A DNA stretch of 64,000 bases, taken from positions 6,435,501-6,499,500 of the forward strand of contig NZ_CP119422.1 of NCBI RefSeq assembly GCF_030506285.1, read 5' to 3'. This document shows positions 1 to 7,827 of this stretch, piece by piece. This stretch comes from Catalinimonas niigatensis (lineage in GTDB: Bacteria > Bacteroidota > Bacteroidia > Cytophagales > Cyclobacteriaceae). Position numbers and translations under genes: made by a program. The first letter of the stretch is position 1. Every line of letters starts with the position of its first letter. The notes below the pieces were generated by a model. It had not been told where the DNA came from. It searched no databases and worked only from the letters and a program-made list of their open reading frames with translations.

Positions 1-112
1 GGGAGTCAGCACCCAGGTCGTTGGTGAAGCTTGCTTCGGGAGTCACCTCTGACTCTTCTACTCCAAGTTTGTCAATAATGATACCTTTTACTTTTTGCGC
101 TATTTCAGACAT
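1..112 (-). CDS. acpP: Acyl carrier protein, 5' part only (runs off left edge)
   Basis: The reverse strand from position 112 encodes 37 residues beginning [10 protein letters not shown] and ending in D-L-G-A-D-S, the acyl carrier protein motif whose serine (Ser37) carries the 4'-phosphopantetheine arm. The protein shuttles acyl chains in type II fatty acid synthesis in the cytoplasm. Only about half of a normal 77-80 residue ACP is present because the window starts just after the prosthetic-group serine. It is divergent from the IPExxxVDY/pyk pair, separated by 155 bp of AT-rich sequence that should hold both promoters. fabF usually follows acpP, but that side is outside the window. Confidence 0.93.
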   Translation of the reverse strand, partial: MSEIAQKVKGIIIDKLGVEESEVTPEASFTNDLGADS

Positions 113-267
113 TTTTTTAGGATTTTTGAGTTAACGGCGCAAAGTAAAGAAATTTAGGTTAATAAAGTCAAACTTATTTTTTTGATTCTTTATTTATCCC
201 AAGCGCCAAAAATATTTAAATTGCCCTGAGTTTTTTAGAATTTTGTAAGATACCTTGAATTTGAAAC

Positions 268-693
268 ATGTCAACAAGACGCGAACTACAATTAGCCATT
301 CAATATAATCTTGACCTACTTGGTTTAGTTTCGTCTGCTAAAGAATATAAACTCGCATGGTCACTTAACCAGATTCTTGGGCTCAAGTTAGCAAAATCTG
401 AGGATTTAGCCATTAATTTTATAGAAGGTCGCAGTATAATAATTTCAAACTTTACTTTCACTACAAGTCATTGTACTTTTAGATTATTGAAAAATCGTGC
501 ATTTTCTGATCATTCTAACGCATTTCTTTTGCCTGAATTAAAGAATATAGACTATTTTCTCCTGATTAAAAATGAAAGTGATACCTTTGAGCTCAATACT
601 TACGTAGATCGTTTGCCGCAAATAGATATTGTGCAATCATTTACCTCTATTAATGTTGAAAACCTTGAAAATAAAGAAAACCTGATTTTTTAG
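268..693 (+). CDS. IPExxxVDY family protein
   Basis: A 141-residue cytoplasmic protein of the small Bacteroidota family named after an I-P-E-x-x-x-V-D-Y motif, seen here as L-P-E-L-K-N-I-D-Y at residues 88-96. There is no signal peptide or membrane segment. The N-terminal half (ELQLAIQYNLDLLGL, then a W-S-L-N stretch) is typical of the family. No biochemical function is established to my knowledge. The ATG at 268 starts the protein, and the stop lies one base before the pyruvate kinase ATG, so the two are almost certainly cotranscribed. The acpP - IPExxxVDY - pyk arrangement recurs in this phylum and supports a housekeeping role; the role itself is unknown. Confidence 0.85.
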   Translation: MSTRRELQLAIQYNLDLLGLVSSAKEYKLAWSLNQILGLKLAKSEDLAINFIEGRSIIISNFTFTTSHCTFRLLKNRAFSDHSNAFLLPELKNIDYFLLIKNESDTFELNTYVDRLPQIDIVQSFTSINVENLENKENLIF

Positions 694-694
694 T

Positions 695-2134
695 ATGGAA
701 AGTAATATCGTATTCAATAAAACCAAGATTGTAGCCACAGTTGGCCCTGCTTGCAATACCAAAGAAATGCTTATTGAACTGGTGAAGTCTGGAGTAGATG
801 TGTTTAGGCTCAACTTCTCTCATGGCACCCATGAAGGGCATAAAAAGGTGATTCATTTCATTCGTGAAATTAATGAGGAACTGGGCACCAATATATGCAT
901 CTTACAAGATTTACAGGGCCCAAAAATCCGTGTCAATAAAATAGAAAATGATGAGGTAAATATTGATGCGGGACAAAACCTGATCATTACTTGTAAGGAA
1001 GATATGATAGGTACTAAGGAAAGGGTAAGTACTTCCTACGAAAATCTGGCAACCGATGTGAGCATAGGCGATACCATATTGATTGATGATGGTAAGATAG
1101 AACTTAGAGTGAACAAAGTTGATGGTAATCATGTGCATACCACAGTAATTTATGGTGGGCCACTTAAATCCAGAAAAGGAATTAACCTGCCTGATACTCA
1201 GGTCTCCGCTCCTTCTCTTACTGAAAAAGATAGAGAAGATCTGGAGTTTGGTCTTGAAAATAATGTTGATTGGATAGCCCTTTCTTTTGTTAGAAAAGCA
1301 GATGATATCTATAACCTAAAAAATCTTATTCAGGAAAAAGGCAAGACCATCAAAGTGATTTCTAAAATTGAAAAACCCGAAGCCATTCGGAATATTGATG
1401 AAATCATTGCTGCCACTGATGGGTTGATGGTTGCGCGTGGTGATTTGGGTGTGGAAATCGCCATGGAAGATGTGCCTATGGTGCAGAAAATGCTGGTGCA
1501 TAAATGTAATATGGCATCCAAGCCGGTCATCATTGCTACACAGATGATGGAAAGTATGATAGAAAACCCTCGTCCTACCCGTGCAGAGACCAATGATGTA
1601 GCCAATGGTGTGATGGATGGTGCTGATGCCATTATGCTTTCTGCTGAAACTGCTTCAGGCAAGTATCCGGTACAAGCAGTAAAAAGCATGGTCAAGACCA
1701 TTCTGGCGGTTGAAAAAAGCTCTGACTTGGTCTATGATAAACTCTCGCACATAGATACCAGCTCGCCTACGTTTTATAATGATCATCTGGTTCTGACTGC
1801 CTGTAAGCTCAGTAAGCAGGTAGACGCCAGGGCAATCATTGGAATGACAAAGTCAGGATACACAAGTTTCCGCCTCTCTGGTCATCGTCCCAAAGCAGAT
1901 ATCTTTATTTTCACTGCTGATCGCGAACTTTTGAATGAAATTAATCTTTATTGGGGACTGAGAGGGTTTTATTATGATAAAATGGGTTCTACCGATGAAA
2001 CTTTTGATGATCTGGAGCAACTTCTCAAAGATAAAGGGCATTTGCATAAAGGAGATGTGGTAATCAACACCGCCAGCATGCCACTGCACTGGGAAGACAG
2101 AACCAATATGCTCAAAATACAAATCGTAAAATAA
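695..2134 (+). CDS. pyk: Pyruvate kinase
   Basis: Converts phosphoenolpyruvate and ADP to pyruvate and ATP, the last step of glycolysis. The 479-residue length fits a standard bacterial enzyme. The N-terminal K-I-V-A-T-V-G-P segment, the R-L-N-F-S-H-G substrate loop (about residues 38-44), the catalytic-lysine segment I-S-K-I-E-K-P-E (about 222-229) and the metal-binding M-V-A-R-G-D-L-G-V-E signature are all visible, followed by the C-terminal allosteric domain. It starts one base after the IPExxxVDY stop codon (translational coupling likely) and is followed 8 bp downstream by an intrinsic terminator, so this is a two-gene unit. Confidence 0.97.
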   Translation: MESNIVFNKTKIVATVGPACNTKEMLIELVKSGVDVFRLNFSHGTHEGHKKVIHFIREINEELGTNICILQDLQGPKIRVNKIENDEVNIDAGQNLIITCKEDMIGTKERVSTSYENLATDVSIGDTILIDDGKIELRVNKVDGNHVHTTVIYGGPLKSRKGINLPDTQVSAPSLTEKDREDLEFGLENNVDWIALSFVRKADDIYNLKNLIQEKGKTIKVISKIEKPEAIRNIDEIIAATDGLMVARGDLGVEIAMEDVPMVQKMLVHKCNMASKPVIIATQMMESMIENPRPTRAETNDVANGVMDGADAIMLSAETASGKYPVQAVKSMVKTILAVEKSSDLVYDKLSHIDTSSPTFYNDHLVLTACKLSKQVDARAIIGMTKSGYTSFRLSGHRPKADIFIFTADRELLNEINLYWGLRGFYYDKMGSTDETFDDLEQLLKDKGHLHKGDVVINTASMPLHWEDRTNMLKIQIVK

Positions 2135-2142
2135 TTGAATCT

Positions 2143-2171
2143 AAACCAGTCGCCTGACTGGTTTGGTTTTT
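2143..2171 (+). terminator. Intrinsic terminator after pyk
   Basis: AAACCAGTC (2143-2151), loop GCCT, GACTGGTTT (2156-2164): a perfect 9-bp stem followed by GGTTTTT. It ends the IPExxxVDY-pyk unit. A TTG codon that opens the following reading frame at 2163 lies inside this hairpin, which argues that the next gene starts at the ATG at 2196. Confidence 0.85.
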
Positions 2172-2195
2172 AGCTCAAATGAAGAGCAAATCCTT

Positions 2196-3695
2196 ATGAA
2201 AATTACCAAAGAGTTATACAGCAGCTCATTGGCGCTGTTCACTGATCTTTATCAGTTGACGATGGCTTATGGCTATTGGAAATCTGGAATTGCGGAAAAA
2301 GAAGCCGTTTTTAATTTATTTTTCAGGAAAAACCCTTTCAATGGAGGGTTTACCATCAACTGCGGACTTGACTATGTAATTGATTATATCAACAATTTTC
2401 AATTCAGTGAAGCAGATCTATCCTATCTATCTACACTAAAAAGTAGTAATGGGGAAGCCTTATTCAGTGAAGCATTCTTAAAATATTTAAGCGAATTAAA
2501 ATTAACCCTGGATATAGAGGCAATTTCTGAAGGGGAAGCTGTATATCCTCACGAACCTATTATACGTGTCAAAGGGCCCATTCTTCAGTGTCAGTTATTA
2601 GAGTCTCCTCTACTCAATATCATTAACTACCAGACACTCATTGCTACCAAAGCTGCCCGGATTTTTAATGTAGCCAAAGGAGATGCCATTTTAGAGTTTG
2701 GACTAAGAAGATCGCATGGAATAGATGGTGCTATTGCGGCTAGTCGGGCGGCATTTATTGGAGGCTGTTCCTCTACTTCCAATGTGCTGGCTGGCAAGTT
2801 ATTCGGCATTCCGGTAAGCGGTACTCATGCCCACAGCTGGGTGATGGCATTTGATGATGAACTGGCTTCCTTTAAAGCGTATGCTGAGGCAATGCCTGAT
2901 AATTGTATCCTTTTGGTAGATACCTACAATACGATTGAAGGAATCAGACATGCGATCAAGGTAGGGCATATGTTGAAAAAGAAGGGAAAAAAGCTTCTGG
3001 GAGTAAGAATTGATTCCGGTGATTTGGCTTATTTCAGCATACAGGCAAGGCAGATGCTGGATGAAGCGGGCTTTACGGACACCTCCATCGTTGCCAGTAA
3101 TGATCTGGATGAAAATATCATTAGCAGCCTTCGAACACAAGATGCCCGTATCAATGTATGGGGCATTGGTACCAAACTGGTAACAGCTTATGATCAGCCC
3201 GCTTTGGGGGCAGTATACAAACTGTCTGCGATCAAAAATGATAAAGATCAATGGGAATACAAGATCAAACTGTCAGAACAGGCAGTGAAAGTAAATAACC
3301 CCGGTATTCAGCAAATCAGAAGATTTTACTCAACAGATGAAAACGGGCAGAGAGTTCCTATGGCTGATATGCTGTTTGATGTGTTGACTCCTCTTACTGA
3401 AAAACATAAGATTATTGATCCCATGGATTTGACCCGTCGTAAAATCATCAAAGCCGAAGGTCTTGAATATGAGGATTTGCTAAAACCGATTTTTAAAGGA
3501 GGTAAATCTGTTTATGAATCTCCTGATATTCATAAACTAAAGGAGAGGACCATTCAGAGTTTAACCGAACTTCCTCTCGGTGTCAAAAGGTTAGTGAACC
3601 CTCACAGCTATCCGGTAGGATTGGAAGAGAAGCTGTATAAATTAAAAACAGATTTGGTGTTAAAGTTGCGTAACCTGAATGAAGATAGCGAGTAA
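2196..3695 (+). CDS. pncB: Nicotinate phosphoribosyltransferase
   Basis: Makes nicotinate mononucleotide from nicotinate and PRPP with ATP hydrolysis, the entry of the Preiss-Handler NAD salvage pathway. The 499 residues open with L-F-T-D-L-Y-Q-L-T-M-A-Y, the family's N-terminal signature. G-T-H-A-H-S-W-V-M-A-F holds the histidine phosphorylated during catalysis, followed by D-T-Y-N-T and R-I-D-S-G-D-L-A PRPP/phosphate-binding segments. I start it at the ATG at 2196; an upstream TTG at 2163 lies in the pyk terminator. It appears monocistronic, with 177 bp before the next gene. Length and motifs suit the long PncB type rather than NAMPT. Confidence 0.94.
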   Translation: MKITKELYSSSLALFTDLYQLTMAYGYWKSGIAEKEAVFNLFFRKNPFNGGFTINCGLDYVIDYINNFQFSEADLSYLSTLKSSNGEALFSEAFLKYLSELKLTLDIEAISEGEAVYPHEPIIRVKGPILQCQLLESPLLNIINYQTLIATKAARIFNVAKGDAILEFGLRRSHGIDGAIAASRAAFIGGCSSTSNVLAGKLFGIPVSGTHAHSWVMAFDDELASFKAYAEAMPDNCILLVDTYNTIEGIRHAIKVGHMLKKKGKKLLGVRIDSGDLAYFSIQARQMLDEAGFTDTSIVASNDLDENIISSLRTQDARINVWGIGTKLVTAYDQPALGAVYKLSAIKNDKDQWEYKIKLSEQAVKVNNPGIQQIRRFYSTDENGQRVPMADMLFDVLTPLTEKHKIIDPMDLTRRKIIKAEGLEYEDLLKPIFKGGKSVYESPDIHKLKERTIQSLTELPLGVKRLVNPHSYPVGLEEKLYKLKTDLVLKLRNLNEDSE

Positions 3696-3737
3696 AGTTA
3701 GGTTTACGAAATAAAATATTCTTTGAAAAATCATATT

Positions 3738-3774
3738 TTTTCTACAAGACATTCCGCATGGTGTAGAAAATGTC
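3738..3774 (+). promoter_or_regulatory. Inverted repeat / possible pseudoknot between pncB and the next gene
   Basis: TTTTCTACA (3738-3746) pairs perfectly with TGTAGAAAA (3762-3770) across a 15-nt loop. GACATT (3748-3753) inside the loop can pair with AATGTC (3769-3774) just outside it, an H-type pseudoknot geometry. No T-run follows, so it is not an intrinsic terminator. It lies 99 bp upstream of the coiled-coil lipoprotein start. Operator, 5'-UTR element or chance are all possible in AT-rich DNA. Confidence 0.35.
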
Positions 3775-3872
3775 CCCATTAAAATTAGTTAAAGACAGGT
3801 TTAAAGGCCTAAAAATGCGCTGGCACACATTTTTTACTATGTTTTGCAGTTTAACTTCAAATCCGCTCATTT

Positions 3873-4760
3873 ATGAAAGCCCAACTCAGAAATTTTGCCA
3901 TCGTATCAGCTTTAGGAATAGGAATGTTTTCTTGTGAAAACAAGGAAATGAAAGACCAGATCAGCCAGCTTTCACTGGAAAAACTTCAACTTGAAAGAAA
4001 ATATGAAAGTAAAGATTCTTCCCTTACAGCATTCATCAAATCCTTTGCTGAAATAGAAAGTAATCTTAGCGAAATCCGGGAGCGTGAAATGAATATTCAG
4101 CTTACCAGAGAAAAAAATGTTTCTACTGAAGATCTGAAAGGCCTTATCCGGGAAGATATAGAGGAAATAAATCGCTTGTTGATTGAAAATAAAGAAAAAA
4201 TAGGTGAGCTAAATGCACAACTTAAATATTCAGGAAGGCAGAATGCTAAACTTAAATCTTCTTTGGAAGAACTTCAGGCAGGCTTGACAGCTAAAATTGA
4301 TGAGAAAGAAGCACAAATTGCCACACTTTCCCAAGAATTGAATGGAATGAAAGTTAGAGTTGAGGAATTGAATACTAGTCTGGCTAGTCTTCATGAAGAT
4401 AACATGCAAAAAGAGCAAACCATTACTACTAAAATAGATGAACTAAATACTGCTTATTTTGTCGCCGGTTCTTACAAACAGCTCAGAGACAATGAAGTAT
4501 TGAGTAAAAAAGGTGGTTTTTTAGGTCTGGGAAAAACAGAAGTTCTTAAAGAAGATTTTAATAAGCAGCAATTTAACCAGATTGATATACGTGAGACTTT
4601 ATCTTTTCCAGTAGAGGGGAAAGAAGTTGAATTGGTAACACGCCACCCTTCTGACTCCTATCGTCTGGAGAAGGTTGAAGAAGAAAAATTAAATCTGGTG
4701 GTTTCTAATCCTGAAAAGTTTTGGGAATCCTCAAAATATCTGGTCATGGTAGTTAAGTAA
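3873..4760 (+). CDS. Coiled-coil lipoprotein (Cbp1-like family)
   Basis: A 295-residue secreted lipoprotein: a basic N-terminus, a hydrophobic stretch and the lipobox G-M-F-S-C (Cys20). Residues 21 to about 195 are almost continuous heptad-rich coiled coil (leucine, glutamate and lysine rich). The last 100 residues form a globular C-terminal part with G-G-F-L-G-L-G-K, R-H-P-S-D-S-Y and a terminal F-W-E-S-S-K-Y-L-V. From memory this C-terminal pattern matches Bacteroidota proteins labelled 'Cbp1 family collagen-binding adhesin', but I would not infer collagen binding here. It stands alone between pncB and a 62-residue gene 89 bp downstream. A structural envelope role is the cautious reading. 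Confidence 0.75.
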   Translation: MKAQLRNFAIVSALGIGMFSCENKEMKDQISQLSLEKLQLERKYESKDSSLTAFIKSFAEIESNLSEIREREMNIQLTREKNVSTEDLKGLIREDIEEINRLLIENKEKIGELNAQLKYSGRQNAKLKSSLEELQAGLTAKIDEKEAQIATLSQELNGMKVRVEELNTSLASLHEDNMQKEQTITTKIDELNTAYFVAGSYKQLRDNEVLSKKGGFLGLGKTEVLKEDFNKQQFNQIDIRETLSFPVEGKEVELVTRHPSDSYRLEKVEEEKLNLVVSNPEKFWESSKYLVMVVK

Positions 4761-4849
4761 AAAAAAATTGACGATAAAGTTTTCCATTATAGAATGACTC
4801 TCTCTGATGCTTACTTCCAAAGATTTTTTTAACATAATTTTTTAAACTT

Positions 4850-5038
4850 ATGAAAACGATTTTGATTACGCCCAGGAATGTGGCTGAGTTGAATATGATT
4901 ATGGATGCTATTCAAAGAATTGGAATGGATACCTGCATTTTATCAGAGGATGAGAAAGAGGACATCATTACCGCTTTGATGATGAGAGAAGCAGAGCGGA
5001 ATGAGGGGATGGCAATCGCTGATAAACTTAATAAATAA
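4850..5038 (+). CDS. Small conserved-looking protein of 62 residues, function unknown
   Basis: A short ORF starting M-K-T-I-L-I-T-P-R-N and rich in Met, Glu and Ile, with a central L-S-E-D-E-K-E-D helix-like segment and no signal peptide or membrane span. It is followed by a strong terminator at 5059-5094, as expected for a real transcript end. The size and the pattern (beta strand, helix, acidic L-S-E-x-E-K turn, C-terminal helix) recall small antitoxin-like proteins, but no toxin gene lies next to it, so I do not assign that role. It may be cotranscribed with the coiled-coil lipoprotein 89 bp upstream. Confidence 0.6.
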   Translation: MKTILITPRNVAELNMIMDAIQRIGMDTCILSEDEKEDIITALMMREAERNEGMAIADKLNK

Positions 5039-5058
5039 TGGTTTTTCAAGCCAAATTT

Positions 5059-5094
5059 AAAAAGAAAGCCGGTCAAGAAGCCGGCTTTCTTTTT
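5059..5094. terminator. Bidirectional intrinsic terminator
   Basis: AAAAAGAAAGCCGG (5059-5072), 8-nt loop, CCGGCTTTCTTTTT (5081-5094): a perfect 14-bp stem with an A-run on one side and a T-run on the other, so it works in both directions. It serves the 62-residue gene on the + strand and the VWA gene on the - strand, whose stop codon abuts it at 5094-5096. Confidence 0.92.
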
Positions 5095-6479
5095 TAAGGA
5101 GCAAAAAACCTGACACTAACTGTGGCGCCTGACTCAATTTTAAATTCTTTTACTTCAGTGTATTTACTTCCAAAAGAACGCTCCGCCCTGAACACCAATT
5201 TGTACCTCCCCGGCTGCATAGCCAAAGTGAAGCGAGTCTCATTGGGGTCAAGATCATAAATCCATTCCTGGTAGCCATTGTCATGAAGCTTATAAAGACT
5301 ACCATAACCTTTGGTAACGATATTGGCGTTGAGCACACCTGGACCAGGAATCGTAAGTTGATTGACAGTGTTGGGCTCTATTTTTACATCTTTAAAATAA
5401 GTTTTAGGCAAGGTCAACACTTCAATGTCATATGTACCTACCAGATATTTTTCAGGGGTAGATACACTTTGTACATTTAGAATTTCCTGTTTTCCATTTT
5501 GCCTGATCAGCGCAGTTACCCCTTTTGCATACTCAGTATGCCCTCTTTGTGAAAGCTGAAGCGTACCTTGAGGAGATTTGATGGGAAGCACATTATGCTT
5601 TCCTCCTTCAAAAGTAACATTCCTTTTCACTACCGGAGGCAGTGTATTCACTACCACATCATAAGAAAGTACTGCATCAAGCACTACGGAATCAGGACGA
5701 CCTTGCGCATCTCTAAAATGCACAAAGTCATAAATAGGCGCTTTGGTAAAATTATTAATAAAGGTCACATTGACATTAGTCTCATTGGGCTGATTATTAA
5801 TATCCAGAAGCTCAACGCTGACGGTAGTAGTTTCCAAAGACTGTTTCAGCACTTTATTTAATACCAGCCGGAAATCGCTGGCATTTCTGGCATCAAAGTA
5901 TTGTCCTACACAGGCAAACTCATCCTTATAATCCTTATCCATGCCCAAACCGATCACAAAGGGCTTTAAAAAAATATTTTTCTCCTGAAGTGCCAGAGAT
6001 ACAGCACAAGGATCACCTCCACATGACTCAATCCCATCGGTAATGATGATCACCACATTGCGGTAATTGGGATCATTGGTAAAGTCATTTGCCGCTTGCT
6101 CCAGAGAATAAGCAATGGGAGTTACCCCCGAAGGTTGTATTTGCTTGAGCTTGGCAATAAGCCGGTCATGGTTGCCTGCGGCAAAAGGCACTTCCAGCTT
6201 ACTATCCTGGCAATTTTTGTAGCGCAAATTAAACTGATGTCCATACACCCTGAGAGCCAGTTCCAGATCTTTGTCAGCTTTGAGGGAGTCTACCAGTTCC
6301 ACCAGCATATTCTTGGCAATATCCATTCTTATACTATTGCCCCAATTGGCATACATACTGCCAGAGGCATCCAGCAAAAACAACATGCGGGTCTTCTCAG
6401 CCGGACGTTGAATTTGTACTTGTGCCTGTACTATGCTGAAGCATAGAAGTAGAAAAAAAAATAGACTAAACTTTTTCAA
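5094..6479 (-). CDS. Secreted von Willebrand factor A domain protein
   Basis: A 461-residue exported protein with a classical signal peptide (K-K-F, hydrophobic core, V-Q-A-Q cut around residue 19-20). A VWA domain spans about residues 30-215 with an intact metal-ion-dependent adhesion site: D-A-S-G-S at 37-41, a T-P-I-A-Y threonine near 118 and I-T-D-G near 150. The remaining 240 residues are beta-rich with no membrane anchor, suggesting periplasmic or outer-membrane-associated Ig-like repeats. No lipobox or type IX C-terminal signal is obvious. No partner (MoxR ATPase, Bat proteins) is adjacent, so the role is unknown; metal-dependent protein binding is the inference from the MIDAS. Confidence 0.85.
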   Translation of the reverse strand: MKKFSLFFFLLLCFSIVQAQVQIQRPAEKTRMLFLLDASGSMYANWGNSIRMDIAKNMLVELVDSLKADKDLELALRVYGHQFNLRYKNCQDSKLEVPFAAGNHDRLIAKLKQIQPSGVTPIAYSLEQAANDFTNDPNYRNVVIIITDGIESCGGDPCAVSLALQEKNIFLKPFVIGLGMDKDYKDEFACVGQYFDARNASDFRLVLNKVLKQSLETTTVSVELLDINNQPNETNVNVTFINNFTKAPIYDFVHFRDAQGRPDSVVLDAVLSYDVVVNTLPPVVKRNVTFEGGKHNVLPIKSPQGTLQLSQRGHTEYAKGVTALIRQNGKQEILNVQSVSTPEKYLVGTYDIEVLTLPKTYFKDVKIEPNTVNQLTIPGPGVLNANIVTKGYGSLYKLHDNGYQEWIYDLDPNETRFTLAMQPGRYKLVFRAERSFGSKYTEVKEFKIESGATVSVRFFAP

Positions 6480-6549
6480 GTTATTACTCCTATAATTATT
6501 AATGTGAACTAACTAGTAGCTATGTAACGCTTGATTCGGAAACTTTCTT

Positions 6550-6999
6550 TTACTTCAAAATCTGGGATGTGTGCGCTTTGGTGTCTACTTTTTCAATAAT
6601 TTCTTTAATCTTTCCCTCTTCATCAATCAAAAAAGTAGTACGCGCTGTTCCCATATATTTTTTTCCATACATGGATTTTTCTTTCCAGACACCATAAGCC
6701 TGATTAATGGCAGTATCTTCATCAGCAATTAGCGTAAAGGGTAAGTCTTGCTTTTCAACAAACTTCTGATGGGACTTGACCCCATCTTTGCTTACGCCAA
6801 TGACTTCATAACCTGCCTGGTTGAGCGCAGCGTAGTTGTCCCTAAGGTTACAGGCCTGGGCAGTACATCCCGAAGTATTATCCTTGGGATAAAAATACAG
6901 GACTACTTTTTTTCCACGAAAATCAGACAGCTTTACGATTTGATCCTTTTGGTTTTTTGCTTCAAAATCCGGGGCCTGATCGCCAATTTGTAATGACAT
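6550..6999 (-). CDS. bcp: Thioredoxin-dependent peroxiredoxin, Bcp/PrxQ type
   Basis: Reduces hydrogen peroxide and organic hydroperoxides using thioredoxin. The 149 residues are the usual length. The active site T-S-G-C-T-A-Q-A-C puts the peroxidatic cysteine at 45 and the resolving cysteine at 50, the same spacing as E. coli BCP. The preceding V-V-L-Y-F-Y-P-K-D and following N-L-R-D are family hallmarks. It lies 70 bp upstream of the VWA gene on the same strand. A second BCP-type gene is at 25978-26436, and a thioredoxin that could serve both is at 8796. Confidence 0.95.
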   Translation of the reverse strand: MSLQIGDQAPDFEAKNQKDQIVKLSDFRGKKVVLYFYPKDNTSGCTAQACNLRDNYAALNQAGYEVIGVSKDGVKSHQKFVEKQDLPFTLIADEDTAINQAYGVWKEKSMYGKKYMGTARTTFLIDEEGKIKEIIEKVDTKAHTSQILK

Positions 7000-7184
7000 T
7001 ACTTATATAGGTTAGGTTAAAAATTATGAAATGCAATTTAGAAAGATTAGATAAAAGTGTTCATGATAAGGCGATTGAAACATACACTTGCTGTAGAATG
7101 TTTTTTTTACAAGTTTTGAAACTTCATAGGCGTATCCTTATCAAATGATTCTCGTCTGTTGATTGTAAGTAATAAATAAACAAC

Positions 7185-7817
7185 ATGGATAATCCGGTTA
7201 TTATATTTGGTGCTGGCGGCTTGGGCAAAGCGTCACTAGAGATTTTTCAGGCCAATCAAGTTATTGTATACTGTTTTTTAGATGATGACAAACGTTTGCA
7301 TGGTCAGGAGATAGCAGAAATTGGCATCATGGGAAGTACAGACGATCATGGTTATACTAAATTCATTGGAAAAAAATGTGATGCTTTTGTGGCTCTGGAT
7401 GAGCAGAATTTACGCAAGGGGGTATTCAAAATGTTGAATGACCGTCGTAAAGTAATGCCCATCAACGCGATTCATCCCAAAGCTATTATTTCTGGTCATG
7501 CTTATATTTCCTATGGACTGTTTGCCAATGCAGGTGTAGTCATTGGGAGTTTTGCCAAAGTAGGAATCGGGTGCATTTTGCATAGCAATGCAGTCATTGA
7601 CTATGAGGCTGAGCTTGGAAATTATGTGCAAGTAGGAGCAGGGAGCATCATTCATGCCGGTGCAAAGATTGAAGATGAAGTATTTATAGGCGCAGGCGTA
7701 ACAATAGCCGGTCCTCTGGAAGTTGGAAAGGGAGCACGAATCGGTGCCGGATCTGTAGTGGTAGAAAATGTAAAAAAAGGTGCTACAGTTTTTGGTAATC
7801 CTGCCAAAGAAGTTTAA
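7185..7817 (+). CDS. NeuD/PglD-type acyltransferase (left-handed beta-helix)
   Basis: A 210-residue protein with an N-terminal nucleotide-sugar binding fold (I-I-F-G-A-G-G-L-G-K at residues 6-15) and, from about residue 95, hexapeptide repeats (I-S-G-H-A-Y-I, V-I-G-S-F-A-K-V-G and so on) forming a left-handed beta-helix. It ends in the usual G-N-P-A-K motif. This is the layout of sialic acid O-acetyltransferase NeuD and PglD, which acetylate sugar substrates with acetyl-CoA. Substrate cannot be inferred: the neighbours are a nucleoside phosphorylase 10 bp downstream and a peroxiredoxin, not a sugar cluster. A surface-glycan modification role is likely. Confidence 0.82.
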   Translation: MDNPVIIFGAGGLGKASLEIFQANQVIVYCFLDDDKRLHGQEIAEIGIMGSTDDHGYTKFIGKKCDAFVALDEQNLRKGVFKMLNDRRKVMPINAIHPKAIISGHAYISYGLFANAGVVIGSFAKVGIGCILHSNAVIDYEAELGNYVQVGAGSIIHAGAKIEDEVFIGAGVTIAGPLEVGKGARIGAGSVVVENVKKGATVFGNPAKEV

Positions 7818-7827
7818 CTATTTAAAA

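Noticed and set aside
2163-2195. TTG start extending PncB by 11 residues
   Set aside because: The codon lies inside the pyk terminator hairpin; the ATG at 2196 gives the family N-terminus.
2799-3251. 150-codon - strand frame inside pncB
   Set aside because: Antisense to the conserved PncB core; composition rich in Ile, Cys and Tyr as in shadow frames.
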